In this document: positions 45,721-58,289 of the stretch, piece by piece
Position numbering within the stretch: the first letter of the stretch is position 1
How the letters are laid out: the number at the start of each line of letters is the position of its first letter
Made by a program: the position numbers and the translations under genes
Assembly (NCBI GenBank): GCA_026315105.1
Contig: CM048748.1
Coordinates: 474,265,150 to 474,329,149, forward strand
DNA length: 64,000 nucleotides
Origin: Locusta migratoria
Lineage: Eukaryota; Arthropoda; Insecta; Orthoptera; Acrididae
Direction: 5' to 3'
Notes under the pieces: model-generated
The model's input: the letters and a program-made list of their open reading frames with translations, nothing else
Told to the model about the DNA's origin: nothing
Databases searched by the model: none

Positions 45721-46339
45721 AAATAGTGGACAGATAAACTCACACTATCACATGCCACAAGACGGGAAAGTTTTCATTGTTTAAGACATATCTCCTGAAC
45801 TATCGGCCCTATCGCAAAATCCCTTTTTAGCTGACGTCGTCTACCTACAAACTACATTCCTGCCAAATTTCAGATTTATAGGTGGGGCAGTTTTCGAGAT
45901 ATCGTGTTTAGTCAGTGAGTGAGTAAATGAGTGTCCTTTCGCTTTTATATATATACTAGTATTGCCTGTGGTCGAAAATCGACCAATTGTGTTTATAATG
46001 GTCACTGGGGGTAAAATTTTATGTATCGTGTCGGCGGCCTCGCGTTATTATGTTGGCAACATCAACAACACGATAGAAAATTTTTGCCCATTTGTTCGAA
46101 CCACATAGAATGACTCGATTCCATGAGAAAACATCAGCGTTGTGAAGGGATTATCTAAAATGAAGACTGACAGGATTCTCAGTATTCAGCATATGTTGTG
46201 AACATTATCATAGGAGGCCGCTGGGATATTTGGTAAAATTTAACCGCCACTGGGAGGTATGAAACGGTATCTTTTACGTTTTAAGGAAAATGCCTGGCAC
46301 AATAACGACAAATAAAAACGGAAGTGTATACTTCTCATG
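45721..46339. other. AT-rich repeat-like sequence, unclassified
   Basis: It has the look of a common insect repeat end ('gtgagtgagtaaatgagtgtcc' followed by a TATATA run at 45947-45957). No coding frame. Confidence 0.3.
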
Positions 46340-46980
46340 CCATTTTCGAATTATATAACTTTCATTAGCCCAATATTTGAAATGGAACTACAATTTCGGT
46401 GTTCGTTTATTTATACAACGCCGAGAAATTATGTTATTTCGATACTGCGATACTCAGAATTCCAGAGCTGACAACATGTCGCCTTCGCAGTTTCATCTGT
46501 GCACCGCTACATGCCTCTCCCGGCGCATCATCATTTATATCGGCATTCTCGACTTGGTAATTCCACCCGAGGCCCGCTCTCCCGGCGCATAATCCTTTAT
46601 ATCGGCATTCATATGAAAACATCCATTTCCTTTAACCACTCTTAATCACTGCGAAAATGAAGCATTTGAACGGCACAAGAAAGTGAGTTGGAAGCACTCC
46701 ATGTTTCGATATTCACTTATTTTAGTACTGCAGATGCACTGCATTACATCGTCTTTGGTCGAGGCGAATAGCCAATCAGTGGAGAATGTAGAACTTGATC
46801 CAAGCTGTAGATAGGAAAATTTCTACTTCCTTTTACCACTTTTAATGGCTAAATGCACACATAATATTTATATTCGTGAAATCTACGACAAACAATCTTT
46901 CGAATTATGTAACTTTCATTGGCCTTCTTATACGAATAAATTAGTAATCTGTACCACAATTTTCGTGTTATCGTATTTAC
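46340..46980. repeat. Degenerate local duplications
   Basis: 'ttcgaattat.taactttcatt' occurs at 46348 and 46899, and 'ctctcccggcgcat' with 'tttatatcggcattc' occurs at 46515 and 46576 (61 bp apart). No gene. Confidence 0.5.
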
Positions 46981-47019
46981 ATAATGGTGATTGGTATTAA
47001 TAACTTAAAATCCTAAGTG

Positions 47020-47068
47020 CGAAACACCCACCCGTGCCCGAGGGGAGACTCGAACCTCCGGTGGGAAC
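47020..47068 (-). mobile_element. SINE head fragment (type B)
   Basis: Only the B-box region and start of the body remain: minus-strand ggaggttcgagtctcccctc and 'gggcacgggtgggtgtttcgc' in pattern. Confidence 0.55.
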
Positions 47069-48129
47069 CTAGAACAGCTCGGCGTGAGAAAAACCAGCGG
47101 GCAAAAGGCAGCAAAGCAAATGACTGCGCCGTTGGCGGCAAGGTTCGCGAAACACGCGGTGATGGCGCGTTAGCGAAAGCAATAAAACGTGCCCGCGGCA
47201 GGTGACATCTGCCGGCGCCTGCGGCAAGCACACAGCGGCGGCGCCAGCCATTTTATATTTCATTAATCACCGCGAGTTCCGAACAGTTGAAGCGCGCGCT
47301 GGCTGGCGGCAAACTGATGACGCTGCGCTTTGATTTACTCGCCACTGTTTTGTTCCGCGGGTTTGACCCACCCGGCGGAAAAAAAGTATATACTACCTGG
47401 AATCGTAAATAATGGCGAGGAGCTCTATTGTACGCGTAAACACCTCTGACGGACCGAATATGTGATACAAATTACAATATCGAGCGGCGGTAATGTAAAG
47501 TTCCGCGAATTGGCGTGAAATGTGTTTATTGTTTTATAGAGCGCTAATGCGGGTCGTCGCAAAACGAAGCACTGAGTTGAAATGGTTGCGGTGCGATGGG
47601 ACTATTTGCAATTTCGGAGAAAATGATGAAAATTGAAAAGGTGGGAATAATATTAGAAAATAATAATTGAAAATATGAGAAATCAGAGCTCTTTGGAGTC
47701 ACTGGTCCAACGCTGTAGAGTTATGAGTGTGGTTTGAACTTTCAGCCGACATCTCCTCCTCGGTCATTATCAAATGACCGCGTCGACCACAGACAATGGC
47801 CGAGCAGATCTCGGTCGGAAGCTCGTGGGTTTCAAACCATCTGACGCGGATGGAAGCCGGAGAGAATTTTTTCAAGAAAGGCGAACTTTATCCTGTATGT
47901 GCGTTACTCATATCTCGCGAGACATGCGGTTTTTAAAGTATTCGTCTGATATTGAAAGCTATTAGTAATAAAAGTGCAGGTGTATTAACAAATTTAGTAC
48001 AGTAAATCCGTGTTAAGAAAACTCGGGTCTTAATTTAAGGAAAAAAAAAAAAATCACCACCTGTACTACACTGGAACATTTCAATGTGAGTGTGTGGTGT
48101 GCCGAACATAGTAAAACGAGACACATAAT
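47069..48129. other. GC-rich island then unassigned sequence
   Basis: 47050-47350 is CpG-rich, with overlapping open frames on both strands that have no recognisable motif. It may be regulatory. The rest is unremarkable. Confidence 0.35.
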
Positions 48130-48138
48130 TAATTAGTC

Positions 48139-48331
48139 GCCGCGGTGGAGTAGCCGAGCGGTCTAAAGCGTCTCGCTGCGGAGCGCGCAGTTGCTCGCCG
48201 TGGAGGTTCGAGTCCTCCCTGGGGCATGGGTGTGTGTGTTGTCCTTAGGTTACTTTACCTAGGTTTAAATAGATTGTAAGCTATGGACGCAGTTTGGTCC
48301 GATAGATTTACAAACATCTGAACATTTTTTT
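48139..48331 (+). mobile_element. tRNA-derived SINE (type B), complete
   Basis: Head gccgcggtggagtagccgag, B-box ggttcgagtcc, body 'ggcatgggtgtgtgtgttg', tail 'aacatctgaacattttttt'. The flanks taattagtc (48130-48138 and 48335-48343) are a target duplication. Confidence 0.9.
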
Positions 48332-48343
48332 AAATAATTAGTC

Positions 48344-49230
48344 ATTTCTTTTGTTGGGGATCCACAATCTCTTTTCAGAAACGGAAACATGGTCTCTAAT
48401 AGGATTACTTAAGAATATTTTATTTAGAGATTAGCAAATATCGAGAAAAAGAATGAAAAGCCCTAAACCGTGTGAATGGATTGAGGCAGAATAAGTCACA
48501 GCTATTCAATTATCAAAATTATTTTTGTTGATATTTTAGAATAACTACGATTAGCTACTTCGAAGGAACATTACACATCGTTTCAAAATTTTTTGTCGTT
48601 GACACCTCCCGTAAAAGACGAAAGTAAAGAAAGTTTATCGCACCCTCCATTTTTTTTGACGTTATCGTAGTGGAACTTCACCATCAGAACGGCTCCCAGT
48701 GCACTTAAGAAAAGAAGTGGATTTAAATTAGAATCTCGACGCTGCTCAAATCAATCCACTGTTGCTGCACGTTATTATTTACATAATGAAAAAGAATTGT
48801 TAGCTGTATTTAATGATTTTTGTTATCAGTGTTAATAATAAAATGCGGCACCACTAATATCGTTGTCAACAGCAGCGCGATGCGTTTCTTTGGGCCTTCG
48901 AAGAATATAGCGACGAAGCTTAACTTCACAGAAGCACTGCATGAAGCGCAATTTAAAAGCTTCCAACAAGAAGGATGTTTTAGGGAAATTCTCCGGACAA
49001 CTGTAGCCCTTTCAGTCCGCAAGTACACGTATGTGCACCTTGGTTCGTAAACTGTGGCCTCTGTGTGTGGCTCAGACCGCGAGTGCACAGTAGCGTACCT
49101 CTGTGCTTTCAAACGACGCCACTTGCAGCTGTACTTCTGGAGCTACACCAATCGGAAGTCTGATGTTAGTGAAGCTGGCAGCCCGGCAGCGTCGTTATGA
49201 CAGCAGGTAACAAGTAAATAATACGTAAAG
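48344..49230. other. Spacer, no convincing gene
   Basis: Overlapping frames at 48810-49112 occur on both strands (76 and 100 codons). Neither shows a known motif or splice context I trust. Confidence 0.4.
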
Positions 49231-49494
49231 TTTAATAATGATTGTGCAGCCAAGATCGCATTTTTCATTTATTATTTGACCGGTTTCGGCGTACTCGACG
49301 CCATCTTCAGACCTGTCGTAATTTACATAATTTCACGCCATTTTTATACACTAAAAGAGTACATCCAGGTTGAGGCATCGTTAAACATAAAATTAGTAGT
49401 CACAAGTAAAAAATATATATCCATCTTCTAATGGTTTTGAAGTGAGGTACTTCAAAGTCTAAGTACTTAGACTTTGATATATATTGATATATTT

Positions 49495-49537
<43 letters not shown>

Positions 49538-49712
49538 CTTGTGACTACTAATTTTATGTTTAACGATGCCTCAACCTGGATGTACTCTTTTAGTATATAC
49601 AAATGGCGTGAAATTATGTATATTACGACAGGTCTGAAGATGGCGTCGAGTACGCCGAAACCGGTCAAATAATAAATGAAAAATGCGATCTTGGCTGCAT
49701 AATCATTATTAA
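49231..49712. mobile_element. Penelope-like foldback without ORF
   Basis: Arms 49231-49409 and 49535-49712 are near-perfect inverted copies around a 125-bp centre containing an AT microsatellite (about 49498-49535). Each arm carries CTGAAGATGGCGT, a 5-bp stem ggcgt/acgcc, then GAAACCGGTC, the same hammerhead-like layout as the Penelope-like element at 33.6-35.05 kb. It looks like a pair of inverted pseudo-LTRs with no coding sequence left. Confidence 0.7.
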
Positions 49713-50180
49713 ACAATTGTAGATCGCCCCACTTAACTATGAGTTCCTTATATAATACATAAAGCTTTATGTGTTTATCTTTGTTGTAATGGGTGATAAG
49801 TGAAGTTTGAAGAATCATCTGAAATACAGCAAACGTGAATTATTTCAGTTATCCTGAGCAATAAATGCCGATGTTTTCATAGTATTCATCTGTGTACCTT
49901 AGTTTTTAGTGTGCACTTTTACAGTAGATGTGTACTTCATAACGTACCATATTTTGGCAGGTCATGTGCTAAGTGATGAAGAGGTATCAGGCATACTAAA
50001 AGGAAGTGTTGCAGAATATTCAAATTCTGTATATGAGGATGATTTATTTGCTGTAATGAATTGACAGCATACGAATTCTCACTGCCCACGTGATGCTCCT
50101 AACGAAATTAAGTCTCAAAACACTGAAGATTTAATGAATGGTGATATTAAAATATCTATAAGACGTTTGACGTGAAGAGT
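49713..50180. other. Spacer, nothing recognisable
   Basis: AT-rich sequence with no motif or repeat partner seen. Confidence 0.4.
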
Positions 50181-50511
50181 TACTTGTTTAGTTGGGGGGG
50201 GGGGGGGGTTAAAGAAACCAAACTACTATGTTCATCAGTCCCTTGTTCCAATCAAAGAGATGACATGAAAGATCGTTAAAATTTGACATGAAGTGTTAAA
50301 AGACGGCAAACGGTAGATGGAAGACGTCTTAAATAAATAAAGAAGTAAATAAAAGGGAAAAAGAAGTGATTTAAAAGAGAATACCATAGTGTCTAGGCTA
50401 CGAGGCGACGGAAATAAAAGATCGTGCAGACACTCTAACACATTAAAATCACCAGCCTAAACAAAAATTAAGCAGGTGCACAGCAAATAGATAAATAATG
50501 GTCAATAAACA

Positions 50512-53500
50512 TCAGATGGAATTATATAATCCACTGTGACGAATAAAATTTAAAACAGCATCAGCCACAGAGGCATTGTCACCTAAGATAAGGTTGAAGG
50601 AGTCAGGGAGATTAAAACGCTACCTTTGAGAGGCGAAATAAGGGCATTCTTTCAAGATATCAGCGACTGTCAAATGCTCACCGCATCGACAACGAGGAGG
50701 GTCCTTATGACGCAGAAGGTAACTATGCGTGAGCCAAGTATGGCGAATACGGACTCGGCAGAGGACAACAGAGTCCCTGCGGGGAGTCCGCATAGAGGAC
50801 CTCCACACGTGCGTTGTCTCCTTTATCGCCCCTAACTCGTTTGGTGTTTGGAGAGAACGCCATTCTGAATTCCACAGCCACAAGACTCGACTGTGCAGCT
50901 GCGAACGGAGGTCATTAACTGTGATACCCATAGCCAAGGTAGGTTTATGGATAGCCTCCTTTGCTAACCTATCGGCTAGCTTGTTCCCGTCGATCCCAAC
51001 ATGTCCTGGAGTCCAGAGAAAAACCACTGACCGCCCACGTCGATCGATGGCATAGAAGGATTCTTGAATGGCCCGAAGCAAAGTATGGCGAGGTAAGCAC
51101 TGATCGAGAGCCTGTAGACCACTCAGGGAGTCACTGCAAATGAGCAAGGACTCCCCGGAGCAGGCAGAAATATGCTCCGGGAGGGAGCACTGTTCGTTGT
51201 GTCCTGCGTGTATATAGGCGAAGCCGACAAGACCTTCCACCATCGAGCCGTGGAGCCCCGGTGTCCGTCAAGAATGGACAGAAATTGGCATCGAAGGGTC
51301 TCAGAGTGGACCGAGTGTTTGGAGTTCTGCGACAAGTCCATTCGTATAAGAGGTCGAGGAATACATCATGGTGGTGTACGCGACTGGAATTGGAACAGAG
51401 ATGGCAGAGGAAGAGCTCGAGACTGGACACGGGCACTAGCCTGCAAAGCCGACCTTGGCCGCCGTTGTGGGATAGGGAGTACGCCGTTAGGAGAAAAGGC
51501 GACGGTAGGTGGGGTGATAGAGGATACCATAAATGTGGGCTGGGTAATTCGCCAGCAGATGTTGCCGCCTGATTAGCAGAGGAGGCACCCCAGCCGCCAC
51601 AAGGAGACTGCCCACAGGGCTGGCTTGGAAATCCCCCGTCGCGAGCCTAACTCCACAGTGGTGGATAGGATCCAACATCTGCAGCGCGGAGGGCGATGCG
51701 AAACCATATACTACACTCACGATGTCCAAACGCGACAGAATAAGGGCTCTGTAACAATGCAGCAGGGTAGTACGATCTGCACCCCAAGTGGTACTGCTAA
51801 GGCAACGGAGGGCGTTGAGATGCCGCCAGCACTTCTGTTTCAGCTGTCGAATATACGGTTGCCATGTGAGCCAGTCGTCAAATACCGGTCCTAGAAGTCG
51901 ATGCGTTTCAAGTACATTGAATAGTTGGCTGTCACGATACAACTCTGGATGTGGGTGGACTGGCCGTCGACGACAGAAGTGCATAACGCACTTTTCGGCA
52001 GCAGAAAATTGGAAACCATGAGAGAGGGCCCATGCGTTTGCCTTATGTATGGCTCCCAGCAGCTGTCGTTCTGCAACAACATGGTAGACGAGCTAAAATA
52101 GATACAGAAGTCGTCAGCATACAATGAAGGGGATACTGACGACCCAACCGCTGCCGCTAAGCCGTTAACGGCCGCTGAAGACCATGGAACGTTTAAAACA
52201 GAACCCTGAAGCACCTCATTCTCCTGGACATGCAGGGTGCTAGAGGACGCACCAACTTCAACATAAAAGGAACGGACAGCTAAAAAATTTTGGATAAAAA
52301 CTCGGAGTGAGCCCTGGAGACCCCATCCATGTAATGTGGTTAAAATATGGTGTCGCCAGGTCGTATTATACGCCTTCGACAAGTCAAAAAAGACGGATAC
52401 CAGATTGTGACGTCGAGAGAACGCTGTCTAAATGGCAGACTCAAGATGGAATAAGTTATCCAAGGTCGAGCGCCCCTTGCGGAAACACCTTGGCATGGAG
52501 TCAGTAGGCCCTGAGATTCAAGGAGCCAATACAACTGCCGGCTGACCATGCGTTCCAGCAGTTGGCATAGAACGTTCGTAAGGCTGATGGACCGACGGCT
52601 GTCTACATCTAGCGGGTCTTTACTCGGCTTGACCACTGGGACGTTGGTGCTTGCATGCCAGTGATGGAAATACACCGTCGCTTCAGACGTAGTTAAACAG
52701 TGCAAGAACTTGGCGCTTGGAGTCATCAGATGGATGTTTTAACATCTGATTGTGCAGTATGTCCGGCCCAGGGGCGGTGTCAGGGCAGTGGGCAAGGGCG
52801 CTGAGGAGCTCCCACTCGCTAAACGGAGCGTTATATACCTCAGAGTGGCGTGAGGTGAATGAGAGGTGTTTGCGTCCCATTCGCTGTTTTAATGTGCGGA
52901 AGGCAGGTGGATAATTTCCGTATGCAGCGGCGCGAGCGTAGTGCTCGGCAAAAGCCCCTGCGATAGCGCCTTTGTCCGTACATACAGTCCCATGGATAGA
53001 GATCCCAGGTATCGCTGCCTGGGACTGGTAACCATCGAGGCGTCGGATCTTTGTCCAGACTTGTGAAGGAGATGTATGTGACCCTTTGGTGGACCTGCAA
53101 CGTTTCCAACATTCCTGTTTTTGCCTCCATATTATCTGGCGAGCACGAGCACGGTGTTGTTTAAAAGCGATAAAATTCGCGAGCGACGGGTGTCGCTTAT
53201 AGCGCTGAAGAGCACGCCGACGGTCTCGAATGGCGTCTGCGACTTCCGACCACCACTAAGGCACTGTCTTTCGCCGTCAGCATCCCGATGAAAGGGGGAT
53301 TGTGTGCTCTGCACAGATAAAATGTTCTGGGTGACATTCGCAACCACCACGTCAATAGAGTCATTAGGGAGAGGTCCAAGAGCTGTAGCAGGATGGAATT
53401 GATCCCAATTTGCCCTGTTTAAACCCCACCTGGGAAGGCGTCCAGGGCAGTGACGATGGGGTAGTGATATGAAGATAGGAAAGTGATCACTACCACACAA

Positions 53501-54125
53501 ATCGTCATGCGTTCTCCAATGGAGAGATGGCAAGAGGCCAGGGCTGCAGTCTGACAGGTCAATAGCGGAAAAAGTGCCATGCACCACACTGAAATGCGTG
53601 GGGGCTCCGGTGTTTAGAAGACACAGGTCGAGCTGGTATATCAAGTTCTCGACCTCTCTGTCATGGTCACTGACTATTGCACCACCCCACAAGGTATTAT
53701 GGGCGTTAAAATCACCAGAAGCAGAAAAGGCGGCGGGAGCTGCGAGATCAGTGTAGCCAATGTGCATGGTGGTACATCTCCATCTGGTGGAAGATACAGG
53801 CTGCAGATGGTTATGTCTTGTGGTATCCTTACCTGACAGCCACAGCTTCTAATGGCGCCTGAAAGGGCACATTTTCACTATACACAAAGTTAATGATATA
53901 CACACAGTCGCCACCTGAGACTGTTATACACACGCCGATTACAATAATATCCCCTGTACCCAAGAAGGGCAGGGGTCCACATTGCTGGAAACCAGGTCTC
54001 CTGGAGAGCAATGCAGAGAGCAGGTGTTATGCTCAAAAGTTGCCGCAGCTCATCCAAGTGGGTGAAAAAACCGACGCAGTTTCACTGGAGAATGACAGTG
54101 TCTTTGAGATGATTGTCCTTTATAA
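50512..54125 (-). pseudogene. I-group LINE ORF2, copy 2
   Basis: The order is endonuclease (VILQ then a stop in place of Trp, ALCIALQETWFP, SASGDFNAHNTLWGG, LLNTGAPTHFSVV, GSDHFPIF), RT (RRSISLTNVLCQLLERM, KAYNTTWRHHIL, LQGSVLNVPW, catalytic YADDFCIYF), a linker (HPHPELY, LTWQPYIRQLKQKC) and RNase H (SLLICSDSLSGLQAL, WTPGHVGIDGNKLADRLAKE), then CRCGEHLTVADILKEC and the end at 50512. The endonuclease motifs are closer to the family form than in copy 1. At least five frame changes disable it. Confidence 0.8.
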
Positions 54126-54139
54126 AAATATAGAGCAGT

Positions 54140-55558
54140 TTATTCCATGGGAACATCTGCTGCCAATAATTCTGTCTCTGCTGAATCCAGAATCATAGGA
54201 TCGGGTGCATCAGTCAGTGCGAGATCCTCAGGTGATGTGAGGATCTCTACCTTATCTTCTGAAGTAAAAGATGAGGGAAGCTGTGACTTCACAGCCAGCA
54301 CAGATTCCTTCTTTCTATGTGGCTTTGGCCTCTTAACCTCTCACTGCCCTTTTGGTTTGATGGGCTGGGAGAGTTTTTGGTGGCTTCAGGTGTGGAGGAA
54401 CAGCGAGAGGCCCTTCGACCGGCAGTTTGGGGATCCTTGAGCCTACGGTCAGGATCCTCTGTAGCACTGTGAGAAGTCTCGGAAGGGGCTGTCCTGAGGG
54501 ACCCCTTCCGAGCGAGAGGTACTGGAGGAGGCTGTTCCTTCTCCGGCTGGGCGGTGGGGGCTGGTGTCCTCGATGGTTGTAGGGGAGTTGGCCCCACAGC
54601 AGACAGCAGGCGGTACAGGAGCGGATGGAGGAGCGCCCCAACCCATCGATGCAACAATGGCAGATTGATGGCCCCTAGGGCCAGTAGAAGGAGGCGGTAC
54701 TTTGGGAGTCGTACTCGGTGTAACTCGGGAAGATGCAACGGCGACAAAAGATGTAGTCAGCCACACTGCATGAAGCCGCTCATACTTTCTCCTCGCCTCA
54801 GCATATGTAAGTCAGTCCAGAGTCTTGATCTCCATGATCTTCCGTTCCTTATGCAGGATAGCACAGTCAGGCGACCAGGGCAGATGTAATCACACAAACG
54901 GGAGGTGGGGTGCATATAGCGTCTGGGTGTGATGGACGTCTACATTCTCTGCATGTAGGGCTGGAATTACATCGGGAGGACATACGCCCGAACTTCCAGC
55001 GCCTGAAGCACCTCATAGGGGGCGGGACGTACGGCTTGACGTCGCACTAGTAGACCATTACAGTGTATCGCCTTCGAAGGCCAGGATGAATGCACCGGTG
55101 GCAATCCTATGATCGTTTGGTCCCCTATAAACGCGCCTAACAAAGTGAACACCTCTCCGTTCCAAGTTTGCGCGCAGCTCGTCATCTGAGTGGGACAGGA
55201 GATCCCGGCGATAAATGAGACCCTGGACCATGTTGAGCGTCTTGTGGGGGGTGACAGAGACGGTAATATCACCCAGCTTATCGCAGGCAAGTAATGCCTT
55301 CGACTGGGCTGGGGATGCCGTCTGAATCAAGACGTCCCCACTCCTCATTTTGGAGAGAGACGCCATCTCACCATACCTATGGGACCAAACGAGATATTGC
55401 GGCGAGTATGGCTCTTATCTATTTAAGGCCCTACGTTCCTCCCATGGCGTAGCCAGGTAAGGAAAAGACTAAAGGTCGTATGCTATCCCATCAGAATCTG
55501 ACTTCTCGCGCTTAGAGACGCCGGTTGAACGTCCGGCAACGTTTCGTGATCTCTTCAT
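54140..55558 (-). pseudogene. I-group LINE ORF1, copy 2
   Basis: It starts at ATG 55558 in the same context as copy 1 and ends DVPME before TAA at 54140-54142. SKMRSGDVLIQTASPAQSKA and LNMVQGLIYRRDLL match copy 1 closely. The knuckle region reads CFRRWKFGRMSSRC, with a Cys and His lost. Frameshifts follow near 55060 and 54900, and the Pro-rich tail is read in several frames. Confidence 0.75.
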
Positions 55559-56063
55559 GGTGTTCCCATGAGCAGCTAGGGATCTAAAGGTCCACCCAGG
55601 CAGAGCCCCGCTTGCCTGGGTAAGCGTTATACAACTGAGGTGCGGCAGGTTCCTCAGAGGGTGCTCGCTAGCGGCTGTTCAACCTCAACAGCCATGCATC
55701 TCCTCGGCACGTAGCACACCTTGAGATTGAGTTTTTTTTTACAGACCTTTGTACCGTCCTCGCGACCCGGGAGATTAAGCCAAGATCCCCGGGCTCTGAA
55801 ACGTACAACGTTCCACCGTCGCGCCGAACGATGGTCGTTGAAGCACGCACAGAGCTTACGGTGTAGCGGACGGACTGTTGGCGCGACACAGCCCACGGCT
55901 CAGGACCTCGGGTTCGCCAAGCCCATATTCAGCAAATTAATGCTGAGCCCCTGAGAGGCTACTTGGTTAGTATTGCTGCAGTTTTAAGAAATGTATTTTT
56001 GTTTTTTTCTTTATTTGTAACAAAATGTGTAAATTTTCACATAATTTCACCCATGGTTTGTCA

Positions 56064-56066
<3 letters not shown>

Positions 56067-56108
<42 letters not shown>

Positions 56109-56130
56109 TTTTTTTTTTTTTTTTTTTTTT
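56067..56130. repeat. (CT)n followed by poly-T
   Basis: About 20 CT units to 56106, then a run of T to 56130. Confidence 0.95.
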
Positions 56131-56494
56131 CAACATGTGGTTCCAGTGGACCCAAAGGAGACTTGGAATCTGTCACTGAATTCTTTCCAGGTGAATTCTG
56201 AGAGCTTGTGACATATTAGACAAACCTCAAATCTGTTCAGACAAGTTCACTTAGTTTCAAAGCAACCGCATCAGAAATTTTACATTATTTTGAGATTAAA
56301 GTTGTCATGGGGACTCATACAGAAGCATCTGGCAGTAACTGTAAACATGTACTGTAATATATCGAATTGTACAAATACAACATATTGTAATTAATGTCAC
56401 CCACAAATACAATATGTTCCCTTAAGAAAATTTAAGACATATATTTTTCTCATATCTCGTATAGTTTCGCAGATATTTGCAAAGATAACGGCGA

Positions 56495-56800
56495 TTTTGG
56501 GATGTCTGTTTGTCTGTTCTTAACGTGTTCCCACTTTTTAAGTCGAGCCGTTCAACCAATCATCACCAAATCGAACAGACATAATTGTTGGCCACCAGAG
56601 AACAGAATCTCTATTTTTCAAATATTTCGGACAAAAAATACGCAAGTAATACCAAAAAAAGCCGTTTGTAATGTAATTTTAATTGCAAATAAACCGTTAA
56701 TCTGACACGAAAATTGAGTAACCGAATTTGTAGAGGAGAAAATTCTCTACACCTTTGCTCACCTTTTTTTTTTTTTCATATCTCGCATCGGTTTTTTCGC
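56495..56800 (-). repeat. Dispersed repeat, copy 2 (inverted partner at 555-850)
   Basis: See the first copy. On the minus strand it reads 'gtagagaattttctcctct', 'caattttcgtgtcag' and 'gattggttgaacggctcga' in the same order as copy 1. A T-rich tract bounds it at 56765-56777. Confidence 0.65.
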
Positions 56801-57930
56801 AATTTTGGCTGTTTGTTAAAATACGGTCAGAAATAATATTAGGAGTTGGGTGCATACATATTATGACAATAGTAGAGTCGTCATCGTATCACCATAATTT
56901 TTTATTATTTACATTATTATTTTGGTCGAAAATGTTTGCAAAAAATTATGAAACTACGAATTTTCTTTTTGTTCGTGAAGATTGTCTTTTTTTAGAAATA
57001 AATAAACACGTATTAATGTGGGTGTTTCATCACGAATTGACACCCGGTACCTCAATACCGCGTGAGCTATTGATCCGTAAATGTAGGCTTTTCATGTACT
57101 CCATATGACCTGTTTCCAGAACAGATAATGGGTGAATTGGAAAACTCTACTAGGGTGTACCCAAGGTACGTAGACTAGAAAGGTATGCCAGTTTGGGCTT
57201 CTTCACTCTCATTGGTTAGCGCTGTATTACGTCACTCGGCAGGAACCCACTGTATTATAAGGCCGCCGTGAACACATTTTCTCCGTCTTTTCTTTTCTCA
57301 TTCGACAGAAAACACTGCTTTTAAGCGGTGGAACACGCTTGTAATTAATATATATGTATACTAACATACAAAGGACTGAAAAAGAAAAGCTTCAAACAGT
57401 ATTAACAAATAGCTAACCCGTCCCGCCCCGTGACTTGGCACAGGTAACACTTAAACGTCTTTAAGTCGAGTATCATTGAACGTATGGTGATGAGGTTTTG
57501 TTATAAGTTGTAGAACTCACAAAGATCTAAAATAAAGTCCGTGAAAGCACATGTCTAACTTCTATACATTTCCCAGAATCGCAATTTATGTAGTCTGAAG
57601 CCATCCGGCGCTAGCGCCTTAGGAGAGAAAAATGGTACATATGCTCTCACTCGTAAAAGTTAGACATATGCTCTTCCGGTCTTTTTTTTGACCTTTGTGA
57701 CATCTGCAATTTAAAAGAAACCTCATCACGATACGTTCAGTAGTTCTCGAGTTATAGAAGGTTAAAGGGACAGACAGAGAGAAAATGTGCTTCTGATTTA
57801 TATATCATGATTTCACGCCCCTTAGAGTGCGAATTTCGAAATTTTACTATGCTTATAACCGTGACGCTAGTTCACGTAATAGGTTGACGAAGGTTTATCG
57901 CAAGACTGAATGACATTGACAGGCATAGCA
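56801..57930. other. Unclassified repeat-like AT-rich sequence
   Basis: No gene seen. 57720-57780 contains 'aaacctcatcacgatacgttc' followed by 'gagttatagaaggttaaagg', a degenerate form of a string widespread in this window. Confidence 0.35.
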
Positions 57931-57935
57931 TACGT

Positions 57936-58129
57936 ACAAAATGTTCAAATGTTTGTAAATCTATCGGACCAAACTGCGTGGTCATCAGTCCGTAGCTTAC
58001 AAACTAAGGTAAACTAATCTAAGGAGAACACACACACCGATGCCCCAGGGAGGACTCGAAACTCCGACGGCGAGCAACCGTGCGCCCCGCAGCGAGGCGC
58101 CTTAAACCGCTCGGTTACTCCACCGCGGC
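57936..58129 (-). mobile_element. tRNA-derived SINE (type B), complete
   Basis: Minus-strand head tgccgcggtggagtaaccgag, a B-box with one change, body 'ggcatcggtgtgtgtgttctcc', tail 'catttgaacattttg'. A short gcata repeat flanks it (about 57927-57931 and 58131-58135). Confidence 0.85.
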
Positions 58130-58289
58130 AGCATAAGGACAAACAGAGGCCTTAATTTTTATATATTAGATAATGAAAACTTTCGTTACAACGCAAACTT
58201 AGCAACCGATTTTCGCATTAATGCTTCTGTTTTACTCATTTAATTACTATGAACATTGAACTGCATATTACTTTCATACATACAATTTC

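Larger units (their letters stand above)
50193..55959 (-). mobile_element. Full-length I-group LINE with RNase H, copy 2
   Basis: The same family as 7743-13642 in the opposite orientation: the same 5' start (ctcaggggctcagcattaat), the same ORF1 ending and the same ORF2 order. tacttgtttagt (50181-50192) and tacttggttagt (55960-55971) flank it as a target duplication with one change. A run of about 15 G at 50194-50208 (poly-C on the element strand) forms the 3' tip. Confidence 0.85.
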
